In this document: piece by piece, positions 42,411-54,002 of the stretch
How the letters are laid out: each line of letters begins with the position of its first letter
Position numbering within the stretch: position 1 is the stretch's first letter
NCBI GenBank assembly: GCA_947476625.1
Contig: CANJRA010000001.1
Span: 389,665-453,664, forward strand
Direction of reading: 5' to 3'
Length of the DNA stretch: 64,000 bases
Source: Fidelibacterota bacterium
Lineage (GTDB): Bacteria; Pseudomonadota; Alphaproteobacteria; Rhodospirillales; Rhodospirillaceae
Made by a program: the position numbers and the translations under genes
Notes under the pieces: model-generated
What the model saw: only the letters and a program-made list of their open reading frames with translations
Told to the model about the DNA's origin: nothing
The model's database searches: none

Positions 42411-43895
42411 ATGAACATCTCTTTCTCGAAAATCGCTCCCCCCTCTCAAGGTGTTGTTGTGTTCGGCATTCCCGACACCGGCAAGCTCGGCGCGGCGGCG
42501 GCGAAACTCGATAAGCAGACGCGCGGCGCCATAAGCCGCGCCGTGAAGGCGGCTGAATTCACCGGCAAGCGCGAGAAGACTTTCGCGATTTTTGTGCCCG
42601 AGGGCACGAAGCTGACACGTGTTGTGCTGGTCGGTCTCGGCAGCTTGAAGTCGCTCGACACAACCGCGGTCGAACGCATCGGCGCTGTGATTTATGACGC
42701 CGTAGCGAAAGACCCGGCGGTGACTGTGGTTCTGGAAGACAACGGCAGCGCCACCGATAATGCCGTGCTGGCGGCTTATCTTGCCGGCGGCATCGGGCTT
42801 AAGTCCTACCGCTTCACTAAATATCACACCAAGCGGGACAAAGATTCCGAGCCAAAGCTCAAAAACGTTGTTGTGCAATGCGCATCTCCGGCCGAAGCGA
42901 AGAAGGCCTATGTCGGTGTTTCCGCTGTCGTAGATGGCGTGTTTATCACGCGCGATCTCGTGACCGAACCGCCCAACGTTATCTACCCTGAATCGTTCGT
43001 CGCACGCGCGAAGGATCTGACCAAGGACGGCATCAAAGTCGAAGCGCTCGGCGAAGCCGCCATGAAAAAGCTCGGTATGGGCGCGTTGCTTGGCGTCGGC
43101 CAAGGCTCGCGGCGCGAGTCACAATTGCTGGTCATGCGCTACGACGGCGCCAAGGACAAAAACGCACCGCCGCTCGCCATCGTCGGCAAAGGCGTGTGCT
43201 TTGATTCCGGCGGCATCAGCCTGAAGCAACCCGCCGGCATGTGGGATATGAAGTGGGACATGGGCGGCGCGGGTATTGTCGTCGGTCTCATGCGTGCGCT
43301 CGCGCGCCGCAAGGCTAAGGTCAATGTCGTCGGCCTTTGCGGCCTCGTCGAGAATATGCCCGATGGCAATGCACAGCGTCCGGGCGATGTCGTCACCTCT
43401 ATGTCGGGTCAGACCATTGAAGTCCTCAACACCGACGCCGAAGGCCGTTTGGTGCTGGCCGATGTGCTCTGGTACGCGCAGCAACGCTTCAAACCCACAG
43501 CCATCGTCGATCTCGCGACGTTGACCGGCGCTATCATCGCCGCCCTGTCGGATCACTATGCCGGCCTGTTCTCCAACAACGACGATCTCGCGGCAAAACT
43601 GACTCTTGCGGGCCAGGCCGTCAGCGAGCGTTTGTGGCGTCTGCCCATGGGCGACGAATACGACCGCGATCTGAAGTCGCCCATCGCCGACATGAAAAAT
43701 ATCGGCGGCGGCCGCGCGGGTGCCACGACGGCCGCGCAATTCCTGCAGCGCTTCATCAAGGATGTGCCCTGGGCGCACCTCGACGTCGCGGGTGTCGTCT
43801 GGAATGAAAAGCCCACGGCGCTCGCCGCCGGCGGCAGCACCGGTTACGGCGTGCGGCTGCTCAACCGCTTCATCGCCGACAACTACGAAAAGTGA
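42411..43895 (+). CDS. pepA: Leucyl aminopeptidase PepA
   Basis: A 494-residue M17 metallopeptidase that removes N-terminal residues from peptides and, in E. coli, also binds DNA. The two-metal catalytic domain is clear: GKGVCFDSGGISLKQPAGMWDMKWDMGGAG and NTDAEGRLVLADVLWYAQ supply the metal ligands and catalytic arginine. ATG 42411 is used. In many relatives pepA lies next to lptF; here 4.6 kb with four genes separates them. Confidence 0.94.
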   Translation: MNISFSKIAPPSQGVVVFGIPDTGKLGAAAAKLDKQTRGAISRAVKAAEFTGKREKTFAIFVPEGTKLTRVVLVGLGSLKSLDTTAVERIGAVIYDAVAKDPAVTVVLEDNGSATDNAVLAAYLAGGIGLKSYRFTKYHTKRDKDSEPKLKNVVVQCASPAEAKKAYVGVSAVVDGVFITRDLVTEPPNVIYPESFVARAKDLTKDGIKVEALGEAAMKKLGMGALLGVGQGSRRESQLLVMRYDGAKDKNAPPLAIVGKGVCFDSGGISLKQPAGMWDMKWDMGGAGIVVGLMRALARRKAKVNVVGLCGLVENMPDGNAQRPGDVVTSMSGQTIEVLNTDAEGRLVLADVLWYAQQRFKPTAIVDLATLTGAIIAALSDHYAGLFSNNDDLAAKLTLAGQAVSERLWRLPMGDEYDRDLKSPIADMKNIGGGRAGATTAAQFLQRFIKDVPWAHLDVAGVVWNEKPTALAAGGSTGYGVRLLNRFIADNYEK

Positions 43896-44192
43896 TTACT
43901 GTTTGGTGTTCGGCGTAATCTTGTACGCGTAGACCTGATCGGCGTTGCGCTTCAAAGAGTCATCGCCTTTGGCGCCCAGGTTGGTGAAGAACTCCGCCAC
44001 GCCCGCCGCTTGAATTTCACTATCGGCCTCGCGGAAAAACCCCTTGTCGACGCCGTTCTTAAACTTGTGAACGTTGAACAGCTGGTTCTTGGCGTCCTCA
44101 GCAGTGCCGACGCACAACTACTTATACTTGCCGCCGTATTTCTGGATGAATTCCTGAAAATCGTTGAGGATTTCCGATTTGCTCTTGGACAT
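43896..44192 (-). pseudogene. Small conserved-looking gene broken by an in-frame TAG
   Basis: From ATG 44192 the frame runs 24 codons (MSKSKSEILNDFQEFIQKYG...), meets TAG at 44120-44118, then continues open for 73 more codons, LCVGTAEDAKNQLFNVHKF through QVYAYKITPNTKQ, to TAA at 43898. The two parts together read as one small hydrophilic protein of 98 positions. A short family I half-remember has the same layout (VGxAxDxxxxLFNxH and a VYAYK end). One base change in the TAG (for example to TAT or TAC) would restore it. Translation could instead restart at the TTG immediately after the stop. The ribosome site at 44192 is weak. The function is unknown. Confidence 0.6.
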
Positions 44193-44357
44193 GGTGGCGC
44201 GCTCTCTTTAAGCGAATGTAACTGCTCTAACATAACCATAGGTTTCAGGAGTTCAATCGGCATTTTGATGACAAGCTGCGGGCTGGTCAGGTTTGCAATG
44301 GCGGGCGGCAGAGGCTAAACAGCGGCCCATTGAGGGAATTTGTACGGAGATTGTGTC

Positions 44358-45590
44358 TTGGCCACGCTCGTTCGTCCTTTTACAGGTTTACGTCCTGTGC
44401 CGGCTGCTGCCGCTGCCGTGGCTGCGCCGCCTTACGATGTTCTCAACACCGAAGAAGCGCGCCAGCGCGCGGCCGGAAAGCCCAACAGCTTCCTGCATAT
44501 CTCGAAGCCCGAAATCGACCTCACGGCCGATACCGATCCTTACGCAGCTGCGGTTTACGCCAAGGGTGCCGAGAACCTGAAGCGTCTTGTGGACGGCGGC
44601 GTGCTCATCCGCGACACCAGCCCATACTATTATGTGTATCGCTTGAAGATGGGCGATCACGTGCAGACCGGTTTTGTCGCCGCCGCGTCGGTCGCGGCTT
44701 ACGACATCAACCGCATCCGCAAACACGAATTCACGCGCCCCGATAAAGAGGACGATCGCGTCCGCCAGATCGAAGCGCTGGGTGCGCAAACCGGCCCCGT
44801 GCTGCTCGCCTACAAGGCCGACAAAGACGTCCAGGCCATCATTGAAGCCGCCGCGAAAAACGCGCCGCTTTATGACGTGACCGCCGATGACGGCATCGTG
44901 CACACCATTTGGCGTTTGGACGACAGCGCCGCCGCCGCGCGTTTGACCACACTAATCGACGCCATGAAGGCGCTCTATATCGCCGACGGTCATCATCGTT
45001 CTGCTGCGGCATCACGCGTCGCTGCCGCGCGGCGTGGTAGCGCTGCCAGCGATACGCAGGACTATTTCCTCGCGGTCGCTTTCCCGCACGATCAAATGCG
45101 CATCTTCGACTACAACCGCGTGATCAAGGATTTGAACGGCCTGACGCCGGATGCGTTCCTCGCGAAGATCAAAGAGCGCTTTGATGTCACACCCGCAAGC
45201 GGCCAAGTAAAGCCCGACAAGCCGACACGCTTTGGCATGTATCTCGGCGGTACGTGGTATCAGCTCGATATTCACAGCCAGCTGGTGCCGCAAAGCGATC
45301 CGGTCGCGCGTCTCGATGTCAGCCTGTTGCAGGATAATCTGATCGCGCCGGTACTCGGCATCGTCGATCAGCGCCGCGACAAGCGTATTGATTTCGTCGG
45401 CGGTATTCGCGGTCTTGGCGAGTTGGAAAAGCGCGTCAATTCCGGCGAAATGAAAGTTGCCTTCTCGCTGCATCCGACGACCTTGGAGCAGCTGATGGCC
45501 GTCGCCGATGCCGATCAAGTGATGCCGCCGAAGTCGACCTGGTTTGAACCCAAACTGGCCGACGGTCTTGTCAGTCACGTCATTGACTAA
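44358..45590 (+). CDS. DUF1015 family protein
   Basis: A 410-residue cytoplasmic protein of the DUF1015 (COG4198) family. The start LVRPFTGLRPVP, the following VAAPPYDVLN, and the ADGHHRSAAASRVAA segment are the usual signatures. Members are often annotated as HTH-containing or kinase-associated proteins, but no biochemical role is established. I start at TTG 44358, which has GGAG eight bases upstream; a TTG at 44340 is also in frame. Its stop overlaps the start of miaA. Confidence 0.87.
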   Translation: MATLVRPFTGLRPVPAAAAAVAAPPYDVLNTEEARQRAAGKPNSFLHISKPEIDLTADTDPYAAAVYAKGAENLKRLVDGGVLIRDTSPYYYVYRLKMGDHVQTGFVAAASVAAYDINRIRKHEFTRPDKEDDRVRQIEALGAQTGPVLLAYKADKDVQAIIEAAAKNAPLYDVTADDGIVHTIWRLDDSAAAARLTTLIDAMKALYIADGHHRSAAASRVAAARRGSAASDTQDYFLAVAFPHDQMRIFDYNRVIKDLNGLTPDAFLAKIKERFDVTPASGQVKPDKPTRFGMYLGGTWYQLDIHSQLVPQSDPVARLDVSLLQDNLIAPVLGIVDQRRDKRIDFVGGIRGLGELEKRVNSGEMKVAFSLHPTTLEQLMAVADADQVMPPKSTWFEPKLADGLVSHVID

Positions 45591-46512
45591 TCCCAAAGTC
45601 ATTATCGTTGCCGGCCCGACTGCGGCCGGCAAATCCGCCTTGGCTCTGTCCATCGCCGAAGAGTTCGGCGGTGTGCTGATCAACGCCGATAGCCAGCAGC
45701 GGTACCGCGATTTGCGCATCCTCACCGCGCGGCCCTCGCCGGAAGAAAAAGCGCGCGCACCGCATCGCCTGTTCGGCGATCTCGGCCCCGACGATCTCGG
45801 CTCCGCCGCCGAGTGGGCGGAAAAAGCCGCAGCGGAAATAAACGCTGCCAACGGCAAGCTCCCCATTCTGGTTGGCGGCACCGGACTTTATTTCCGCGCG
45901 CTTACCGAGGGCCTCACCGAAATCCCACCGATTTCCGACGACGTGCGCGAGGCCACGCGCGCGCTCGGTGCTGCGATCGGCCCGGCGGATATGCACAGAC
46001 GATTGAGCGCCCGCGATCCCGTTACGGCGGCACGCCTCAAGCCGGGTGATACGCAGCGCGTGCTGCGTGCCTGGGAAGTGCTAGAAGCCACCGGCAAACC
46101 GCTCAGCGCCTGGCACGAAACCCCGCCCGAACCGATCCTCAAGGCGCCCACTTTCAACATTCTGGTATTGCCGCCCCGCGAACACGTTTACGCCGCCTGC
46201 GACGCGCGCTTGAAAGCCATGGTCGCCAATGGGGCTTTGGACGAGGTGAAGGCGCTGATGGGTTCGGGAATCGACTCCCGCAGCGGTGCCGGTAAAGCCC
46301 TGGGGGTTGCCGACCTTGCCGCCCACCTGCGCGGCGAGCAGGACTTGGATGTCGCCCTCAATCTTGCCCAAACCGCCACCCGCCAGTACGCCAAACGGCA
46401 GATGACTTGGTTCAGAAATCAGTTTCGTGCGGATTTAACGATAAGTAAGAAACTTTCGGAAAGATTATTACCTGAAATCTTTGCAGATATTCGCCGTTTT
46501 TTGTTGACCTGA
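45583..46512 (+). CDS. miaA: tRNA dimethylallyltransferase MiaA
   Basis: MiaA adds a dimethylallyl group to adenine 37 of tRNAs that read codons starting with U. The roughly 309-residue enzyme begins with the P-loop VIIVAGPTAAGKSALAL. INADSQQRYRDLRILTARP and VGGTGLYFRAL follow, with the tRNA-binding RQYAKRQMTWFRNQF in the last quarter. In most MiaA proteins the motif reads DSMQVYRGLDI-like; here DSQQRYRDLRI still has the same layout. The start TTG 45583 overlaps the DUF1015 stop (8 bp); an upstream TTG at 45544 is in frame. Confidence 0.93.
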   Translation: MTNPKVIIVAGPTAAGKSALALSIAEEFGGVLINADSQQRYRDLRILTARPSPEEKARAPHRLFGDLGPDDLGSAAEWAEKAAAEINAANGKLPILVGGTGLYFRALTEGLTEIPPISDDVREATRALGAAIGPADMHRRLSARDPVTAARLKPGDTQRVLRAWEVLEATGKPLSAWHETPPEPILKAPTFNILVLPPREHVYAACDARLKAMVANGALDEVKALMGSGIDSRSGAGKALGVADLAAHLRGEQDLDVALNLAQTATRQYAKRQMTWFRNQFRADLTISKKLSERLLPEIFADIRRFLLT

Positions 46513-46543
46513 CTTATCCCCACGACTAGGTTCCGGCCCTTCA

Positions 46544-46585
46544 CCCGCCAGAAAGCCCATTTTTCCGGCTTTCGCGCGGGTTTTT
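46544..46585 (+). terminator. Intrinsic terminator after miaA
   Basis: CCCGC at 46544-46548 pairs with GCGGG at 46576-46580, and GAAAGCC (46551-46557) pairs with GGCTTTC (46567-46573). A run of five T follows at 46581-46585. It ends the miaA transcript about 30 bp past its stop and just before ilvB. Confidence 0.75.
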
Positions 46586-46610
46586 GACCAGTTTTAAGTG
46601 GGATACGGCC

Positions 46611-48419
46611 ATGGCCGCGAAATCTACAGCACGAACTTCTAAAAAAGCGGACGCACAAGCGGACGAACAATACGTCGGCGCGCGCATCATCTTGAAGGCG
46701 CTTGAAGAGCAAGGCGTCGAGGTCATCTTCGGCTATCCGGGCGGTTCCGTGCTGCCGATCTACGACGAGCTGTTCAAACAAAACAGAATTCGCCACGTCC
46801 TCGTGCGTCACGAGCAAGGTGCGGCGCATGCGGCGGAAGGCTATGCCCGCTCCACAGGCAAAGTCGGCGTGCTGCTGGTGACCTCTGGTCCCGGCGCGAC
46901 CAACGCCGTGACCGGTCTGACCGATGCGCTGATGGATTCCATTCCGATCATCTGTCTGTGCGGTCAGGTGCCGACACATCTCATCGGCAACGACGCCTTT
47001 CAGGAAGCCGATACCACCGGCATCACGCGCCCTTGCACGAAGCATAACTATCTCGTGAAAGACGTGAACCAACTGGCCAAGACCATTCACGAAGCCTTCT
47101 ACGTCGCGCGCTCGGGCCGTCCCGGTCCGGTGGTGATCGATCTGCCGAAGGATGTTTGCATGGCCCAGGGCTCCTATGTGCCCGCGCCGCACGGCGTGCA
47201 GCACAAGACCTATCGTCCCAAGACGCAGCCGGATAAAGCGGCGGTCGCACATGCGGTGGCGATGATGGCGGCTGCCAAGAAGCCGGTGTTTTATACCGGC
47301 GGCGGTATCATCAATTCCGGACCCAAGGCGTCCAAGCTGCTGCGCGAATTGGTCGAACTGACGGGCTTCCCGATCACCTCGACCCTCATGGGTCTCGGCG
47401 CGTATCCGGCCTCGGGCGACAAGTGGCTGGGCATGTTGGGGATGCATGGCACTTACGAAGCCAACCTCGCCATGCACGGCTGCGACGTGATGATCAACAT
47501 CGGCGCGCGCTTCGATGACCGCGTCACCGGCAATCTCAATTACTTCGCGCCGGATTCCAAAAAGATCCACGTCGATATCGATGCGTCGTCGTTCAATAAA
47601 AACGTCATCGTCGATCTGCCGATCCTTGGCGATTGCGCGGCGGTGCTCGAAGAAATGATCGCGGTATGGAAAGCGCGCAAATACGCGGCCGACCAAAAAG
47701 CGCTCAAGGCTTGGTGGCGTCAAATTGCCGACTGGCAAGGGCGCGATTGCCTGCATTACGAAAAGCGCGGCAAGCTCATCAAGCCGCAGTATGCCATTCA
47801 GCGCCTCTACGAGCTGACCAAGAAACGCGAGACCTACATCACGACCGAAGTCGGCCAGCATCAGATGTGGGCAGCGCAGTTCTATCGTTTTGATGACCCG
47901 AACCGTTGGATGACCTCCGGCGGTCTCGGCACCATGGGCTACGGCTTGCCCGCCGCCATCGGCGTGCAGATGGCGCACCCCAAAGCATTGGTGGTCGATA
48001 TCGCCGGTGAAGCATCGATCCTGATGAACATCCAAGAAATGTCCACGGCAGTGCAGTACCGCCTGCCGGTGAAGATCTTCATCATCAACAACCAGTACAT
48101 GGGCATGGTGCGCCAGTGGCAGGAATTGCTGCACGGCGGCCGTTACTCCGAAAGCTACAGCGAAGCGCTGCCTGATTTCGTCAAGCTCGCCGAAGCGTTC
48201 GGCGGCGTCGGCTTGCGCGTGCAAGACCCCGCCAAGCTCGATGATACCATCAAGGAAATGATCGCCGTCGATCGTCCGGTGATCTGCGACGTGATGGTGG
48301 ATCAGAAGGAAAACTGCTTCCCGATGATTCCCTCTGGCAAGGCGCACAACGAAATGATCCTGTCAGCGTCTGACAAGGCCGACAAACAGATAACAGGAGC
48401 AGGTCTCGCGCTGGTCTAA
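46611..48419 (+). CDS. ilvB: Acetolactate synthase large subunit
   Basis: The ThDP enzyme joins two pyruvates, or pyruvate and 2-oxobutyrate, at the start of branched-chain amino-acid synthesis. The 602-residue protein has the catalytic glutamate in VRHEQGAAHAAEGYA. The pyrimidine domain starts GVEVIFGYPGGSVLPIYDEL, and the ThDP/Mg motif is in DIAGEASILMNIQEM. An extra Lys/Ala-rich stretch of about 25 residues precedes the fold. ATG 46611 is used, although a GTG/ATG extension to 46584 is open. It is 17 bp upstream of ilvH. Confidence 0.95.
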   Translation: MAAKSTARTSKKADAQADEQYVGARIILKALEEQGVEVIFGYPGGSVLPIYDELFKQNRIRHVLVRHEQGAAHAAEGYARSTGKVGVLLVTSGPGATNAVTGLTDALMDSIPIICLCGQVPTHLIGNDAFQEADTTGITRPCTKHNYLVKDVNQLAKTIHEAFYVARSGRPGPVVIDLPKDVCMAQGSYVPAPHGVQHKTYRPKTQPDKAAVAHAVAMMAAAKKPVFYTGGGIINSGPKASKLLRELVELTGFPITSTLMGLGAYPASGDKWLGMLGMHGTYEANLAMHGCDVMINIGARFDDRVTGNLNYFAPDSKKIHVDIDASSFNKNVIVDLPILGDCAAVLEEMIAVWKARKYAADQKALKAWWRQIADWQGRDCLHYEKRGKLIKPQYAIQRLYELTKKRETYITTEVGQHQMWAAQFYRFDDPNRWMTSGGLGTMGYGLPAAIGVQMAHPKALVVDIAGEASILMNIQEMSTAVQYRLPVKIFIINNQYMGMVRQWQELLHGGRYSESYSEALPDFVKLAEAFGGVGLRVQDPAKLDDTIKEMIAVDRPVICDVMVDQKENCFPMIPSGKAHNEMILSASDKADKQITGAGLALV

Positions 48420-48436
48420 GCGCGCCCTGAAAGCAC

Positions 48437-49066
48437 ATGGCGAAAAAAGCTCCAAAGTCCAAGACGCCCACTTCCAAACTTTCGAAGAAGCCCGTGGCGG
48501 GCGCTGAAGAAACGCACTCGATTTACGAGGGCATGGTTCCGCTCGCGCGCCTGAAGGACAAAGACAAATACCGCCACAACGTCTCGCTGCTGGTGGACAA
48601 TGAATCCGGTGTGCTCGCGCGCGTGATCGGTATGATCGCGGGCCGCGGCTACAACATCGAAAGCCTGACGGTGTCCGAAGTCGACCGCGAGCGCGGTCTC
48701 TCGCGCATCAATCTTACGACCATCGGTACGCATCAGGTGATCGAGCAGGTGAAGGCCCAGCTCGGTCGTCTCGTGCCGGTGCATGTGGTGCGTGATCTGA
48801 CCGATGACGGTCCGTCGGTCGCGCGTGAACTGGCGCTAGTGAAGGTCGCCGGCAAAGGCGATCCGCGCGTCGAAGCCTTGCGCATCGGCGATATTTTCCG
48901 CGCCAATGTCGTGGATTCCAGCACGGAATCGTTCGTGTTCGAAGTCGTGGGAACCACAGAAAAAGTTGATGCCTTCATCGATCTGATGAAGCCCATCGGC
49001 TTGGTCGAAGTTTCGCGCACCGGCGTGGCGGCGATCGCGCGTGGTGCAAAAAGTATTGAAGGTTAA
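48437..49066 (+). CDS. ilvH: Acetolactate synthase small (regulatory) subunit
   Basis: The 209-residue subunit binds valine through an ACT domain and gives feedback control to IlvB. The ACT domain starts HNVSLLVDNESGVLARVIGM and contains RGYNIESLTVSEVD. The C-terminal domain follows (ELALVKVAGKG). An extra basic segment of about 35 residues precedes the ACT domain, much like the N-terminal extension of IlvB. It lies 17 bp after ilvB. Confidence 0.94.
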   Translation: MAKKAPKSKTPTSKLSKKPVAGAEETHSIYEGMVPLARLKDKDKYRHNVSLLVDNESGVLARVIGMIAGRGYNIESLTVSEVDRERGLSRINLTTIGTHQVIEQVKAQLGRLVPVHVVRDLTDDGPSVARELALVKVAGKGDPRVEALRIGDIFRANVVDSSTESFVFEVVGTTEKVDAFIDLMKPIGLVEVSRTGVAAIARGAKSIEG

Positions 49067-49126
49067 TTCGTTTTTTTAAATATGCCGGCGCATTCATCTG
49101 CCGGCGCAGCAAAGTAAACAAAGTAG

Positions 49127-50161
<1,035 letters not shown>

Positions 50162-50182
50162 CCTATACGGTAACGATGGCAA

Positions 50183-50217
50183 CCAGAGCCGGGCCGGTTG
50201 TGACCGCCCGGCTCTGG
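50183..50217 (+). terminator. Terminator after ilvC
   Basis: CCAGAGCCGGG (50183-50193) pairs perfectly with CCCGGCTCTGG (50207-50217). A second short hairpin, CTGCAT...ATGCAG, enclosing seven T residues follows within 30 bp. Together they should end transcription from ilvC. Confidence 0.65.
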
Positions 50218-50424
50218 ACCCCCAGAATCTGCATTTTTTTCATGCAGTCCCTTCCCTTAGCTGCGCCTTCATGACAAATTAACGCCGCTCCGGCAGTTTT
50301 GCTGGCAACAACCTGTGAAGGTTGTTTGAGAAAATTGTGTAAGCCTCTGATATATTGGAAAAAAAGCGCGGCGTAACTCTGTGGATAAGTCGACTTCCCC
50401 GGCGACCGTCGTGAGAGCAGTGTC

Positions 50425-51972
50425 ATGAACACCGGCGATCGCGTAGTCATCTTCGATACCACCATGCGGGACGGCGAACAGTCCCCCGGTGCGTCGATGA
50501 ACCGTGATGAAAAAATCCGCATCGCCAAGACGCTTGAAGAGATGGGTGTCGATGTCATCGAGGCGGGCTTCGCCATTGCCTCCCAAGGCGACTTCGAAGC
50601 CGTCGAAGCCGTTGCCAAGGTCATCACAGAGTCTACCGTTTGCTCACTGTCGCGCGCTGCGCGCGGCGATATCGACCGCGCTGCCGAAGCGCTGCGTCCC
50701 GCCAAGCGCAAACGCATCCATACCTTCATCGCTACCAGCCCGCTGCACATGCGCGTTAAATTGCAGATGGAGCCAGAAGCGGTTTACCAAGCCGTCATCG
50801 ACAGCGTCACACGCGCGCGAAGCCATACCGACGACGTCGAGTGGTCCGCCGAAGATGCCACCCGCTCCGATCACGATTTCCTTTGCCGCTGCGTCGAAGC
50901 CGCCATCAAGGCCGGTGCGCGCACGGTGAACATTCCCGACACGGTTGGATATACCGTTCCCGACGAATACCACGCGCTGATCAAGATGCTGATGAACCGC
51001 GTGCCCAATATCGATAAGGCCATTGTATCCGTGCACTGTCACAACGATCTTGGCCTCGCCGTCGCTAATTCGCTGGCCGCCGTTCAAGCGGGCGCGCGTC
51101 AAGTCGAATGCACCATCAACGGCCTCGGCGAGCGCGCCGGTAACTGCGCCATGGAAGAAGTCGTCATGGCCTTGCGTACCCGCAAGGATCACATGCCCTA
51201 TACCACCAACATCCGCAGCGAGCTGATCACGCGCGCCTCGCACCTGGTGTCCACAATCACCGGATTTGTCGTTCAGCCCAACAAGGCCATCGTCGGCGCC
51301 AACGCTTTCGCGCACGAAGCCGGCATCCATCAAGACGGCATGCTGAAGGATTCCAACACTTACGAAATCATGACGCCTGAATCGGTGGGTTTGCGCAAAT
51401 CCAACCTCGTCATGGGCAAGCACTCCGGCCGTCACGCCTTCCGCCAGAAGCTGGAAGACCTGGGCTACAAGCTCGGTGACAATGCTGTGAACGATGCCTT
51501 CAAACGCTTCAAAGACCTGGCGGACAAGAAGAAGGATGTCTACGACGAAGACATCGTCGCGCTGGTCGACGACGCGGTCGTGCGCGAGAACGACCGCATC
51601 AGATTTGTTTCGCTCGAAGTCATCTGCGGCACCAAGGTCGCCAAGCAGACCGCCGAGCTGGAGTTGGAGATCGACGGCGTCGTCAAAAACACCAAGGCCA
51701 GCGGCGATGGTCCGGTCGACGCGACGTTCAACGCTATCAAGCAGCTCACGACCGACACGCAGCACCTGCAGATTTACCAAGTGCACGCGGTCACGGGCGG
51801 CACCGACGCGCAGGCGGAAGTGACGGTGCGTTTGGAAGAAAACGGTAAGACGGTTTTAGGCCAGGGGGCTGATACGGATACGCTGGTGGCAAGTGCACGC
51901 GCTTACATCAACGCCCTGAACAAGCTCTTGGTGAAGCGCGAAAAGACTGAGCCGGCCGCGATGTCTGCTTAG
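50425..51972 (+). CDS. leuA: 2-isopropylmalate synthase
   Basis: LeuA joins acetyl-CoA and 2-oxoisovalerate in the first committed step of leucine synthesis. The 515-residue enzyme has the DRE-TIM barrel start VIFDTTMRDGEQSPGASM and the metal-binding VHCHNDLGLAVANSLAAV. NGLGERAGNCAMEEVVMAL and the allosteric C-terminal regulatory domain follow (TAELELEIDGVVKNTKASG and the GTDAQAEVTVRLEENGKT stretch). It lies 263 bp from ilvC and 66 bp before mreB. A DnaA-box-like sequence occurs at 50380-50388. Confidence 0.95.
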   Translation: MNTGDRVVIFDTTMRDGEQSPGASMNRDEKIRIAKTLEEMGVDVIEAGFAIASQGDFEAVEAVAKVITESTVCSLSRAARGDIDRAAEALRPAKRKRIHTFIATSPLHMRVKLQMEPEAVYQAVIDSVTRARSHTDDVEWSAEDATRSDHDFLCRCVEAAIKAGARTVNIPDTVGYTVPDEYHALIKMLMNRVPNIDKAIVSVHCHNDLGLAVANSLAAVQAGARQVECTINGLGERAGNCAMEEVVMALRTRKDHMPYTTNIRSELITRASHLVSTITGFVVQPNKAIVGANAFAHEAGIHQDGMLKDSNTYEIMTPESVGLRKSNLVMGKHSGRHAFRQKLEDLGYKLGDNAVNDAFKRFKDLADKKKDVYDEDIVALVDDAVVRENDRIRFVSLEVICGTKVAKQTAELELEIDGVVKNTKASGDGPVDATFNAIKQLTTDTQHLQIYQVHAVTGGTDAQAEVTVRLEENGKTVLGQGADTDTLVASARAYINALNKLLVKREKTEPAAMSA

Positions 51973-52038
51973 AGCATGTTGATAAGAATTTCGGTGGGCG
52001 CCCATTTTGGGGCCTTAGACAAAGGATCGAATCACTAA

Positions 52039-53079
<1,041 letters not shown>

Positions 53080-53131
53080 CGGCTGGGGCGCGGCTGGGCA
53101 GGGAGCCCAACCGCGTAGAAGGAGCTAACAG

Positions 53132-53995
53132 GTGCGGCAGCCGACGGGTCAAATCTCCCGTTTTGGGACACTCAAAACGCTGTTGCAGCGTTTTGCGTTC
53201 TTGTCGCTTATTGGGCTGACCTTCGCGTTGATGCTGATCGGTAAAGCCGACACGGTTCTTGTCGAACGTGCACGCGATGCCGTCACCGATGCTGTCGCGC
53301 CGATCCTGCGTGTGATGTCAGAACCGGCCTCCGTCGTTGCCGATTTCGTCAACAACTTGCGCGAACTCGCTGCCATCCGCGAACAGAACGCCGAACTGCG
53401 TGAGCAGAACGCCCGGCTTCTGCTGTGGCAATCGGCTGCGCAACGGCTGGAAGCTGAAAACCAATCCTTACGCGCGCTCACCGCGCTGGTACCGGAACCA
53501 AGTGCCACCTTCGTCACCGCCCGCGTCGCCGCCGATACTGGCGGCGCGTTCGCACAATCCATCATCATCACCGCCGGTCAATCCAGCGGCGTGAAGAAGG
53601 GCCAGGTCGTTCTGGCCGGTGAAGGCTTGGTGGGCCGCGTTATGCAAGCCGGCGCCTATTCCGCGCGCGTGCTGCTGATCACCGATATCAATTCACGCAT
53701 TCCGGTGCTGGTGGGTGAAGCGGGCAACCGCGCCATCCTCGCCGGCGATAACGGCCTGCGTCCGCGGCTTTTGTTCCTCGGTAATAAATCTGCTGCGGCG
53801 CCGGGCGATAAAGTCGTGACCTCGGGCGACGCCGAAGCTTTCCCGCCGGGCCTGCCCATCGGCCAAGTCGCGCGCGTCGAAGAAGGCGGTGTCGAAGTCG
53901 AACCTTTCGTGGTGCGCGACAAGATCCAGCATGTGCGTGTGGCCGATTACGGCCTCAAGGGCATTCTGGCGCAACAGCCACCCGAGACCAAATGA
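53132..53995 (+). CDS. mreC: Rod-shape protein MreC
   Basis: A 287-residue bitopic inner-membrane protein. One helix at about 17-36 (LQRFAFLSLIGLTFALMLIG) precedes a coiled coil (NNLRELAAIREQNAELREQ) and the periplasmic beta-domains. MreC links MreB to PBP2 and RodA. It starts at GTG 53132, with AAGGAG seven bases upstream. mreD follows 7 bp after the stop. Confidence 0.92.
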   Translation: MRQPTGQISRFGTLKTLLQRFAFLSLIGLTFALMLIGKADTVLVERARDAVTDAVAPILRVMSEPASVVADFVNNLRELAAIREQNAELREQNARLLLWQSAAQRLEAENQSLRALTALVPEPSATFVTARVAADTGGAFAQSIIITAGQSSGVKKGQVVLAGEGLVGRVMQAGAYSARVLLITDINSRIPVLVGEAGNRAILAGDNGLRPRLLFLGNKSAAAPGDKVVTSGDAEAFPPGLPIGQVARVEEGGVEVEPFVVRDKIQHVRVADYGLKGILAQQPPETK

Positions 53996-54002
53996 GCACG
54001 CC

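Noticed and set aside
49085..49110. Direct repeat TGCCGGCGCA after ilvH
   Set aside because: Two short copies only. It could form a weak hairpin but is not clearly a terminator.
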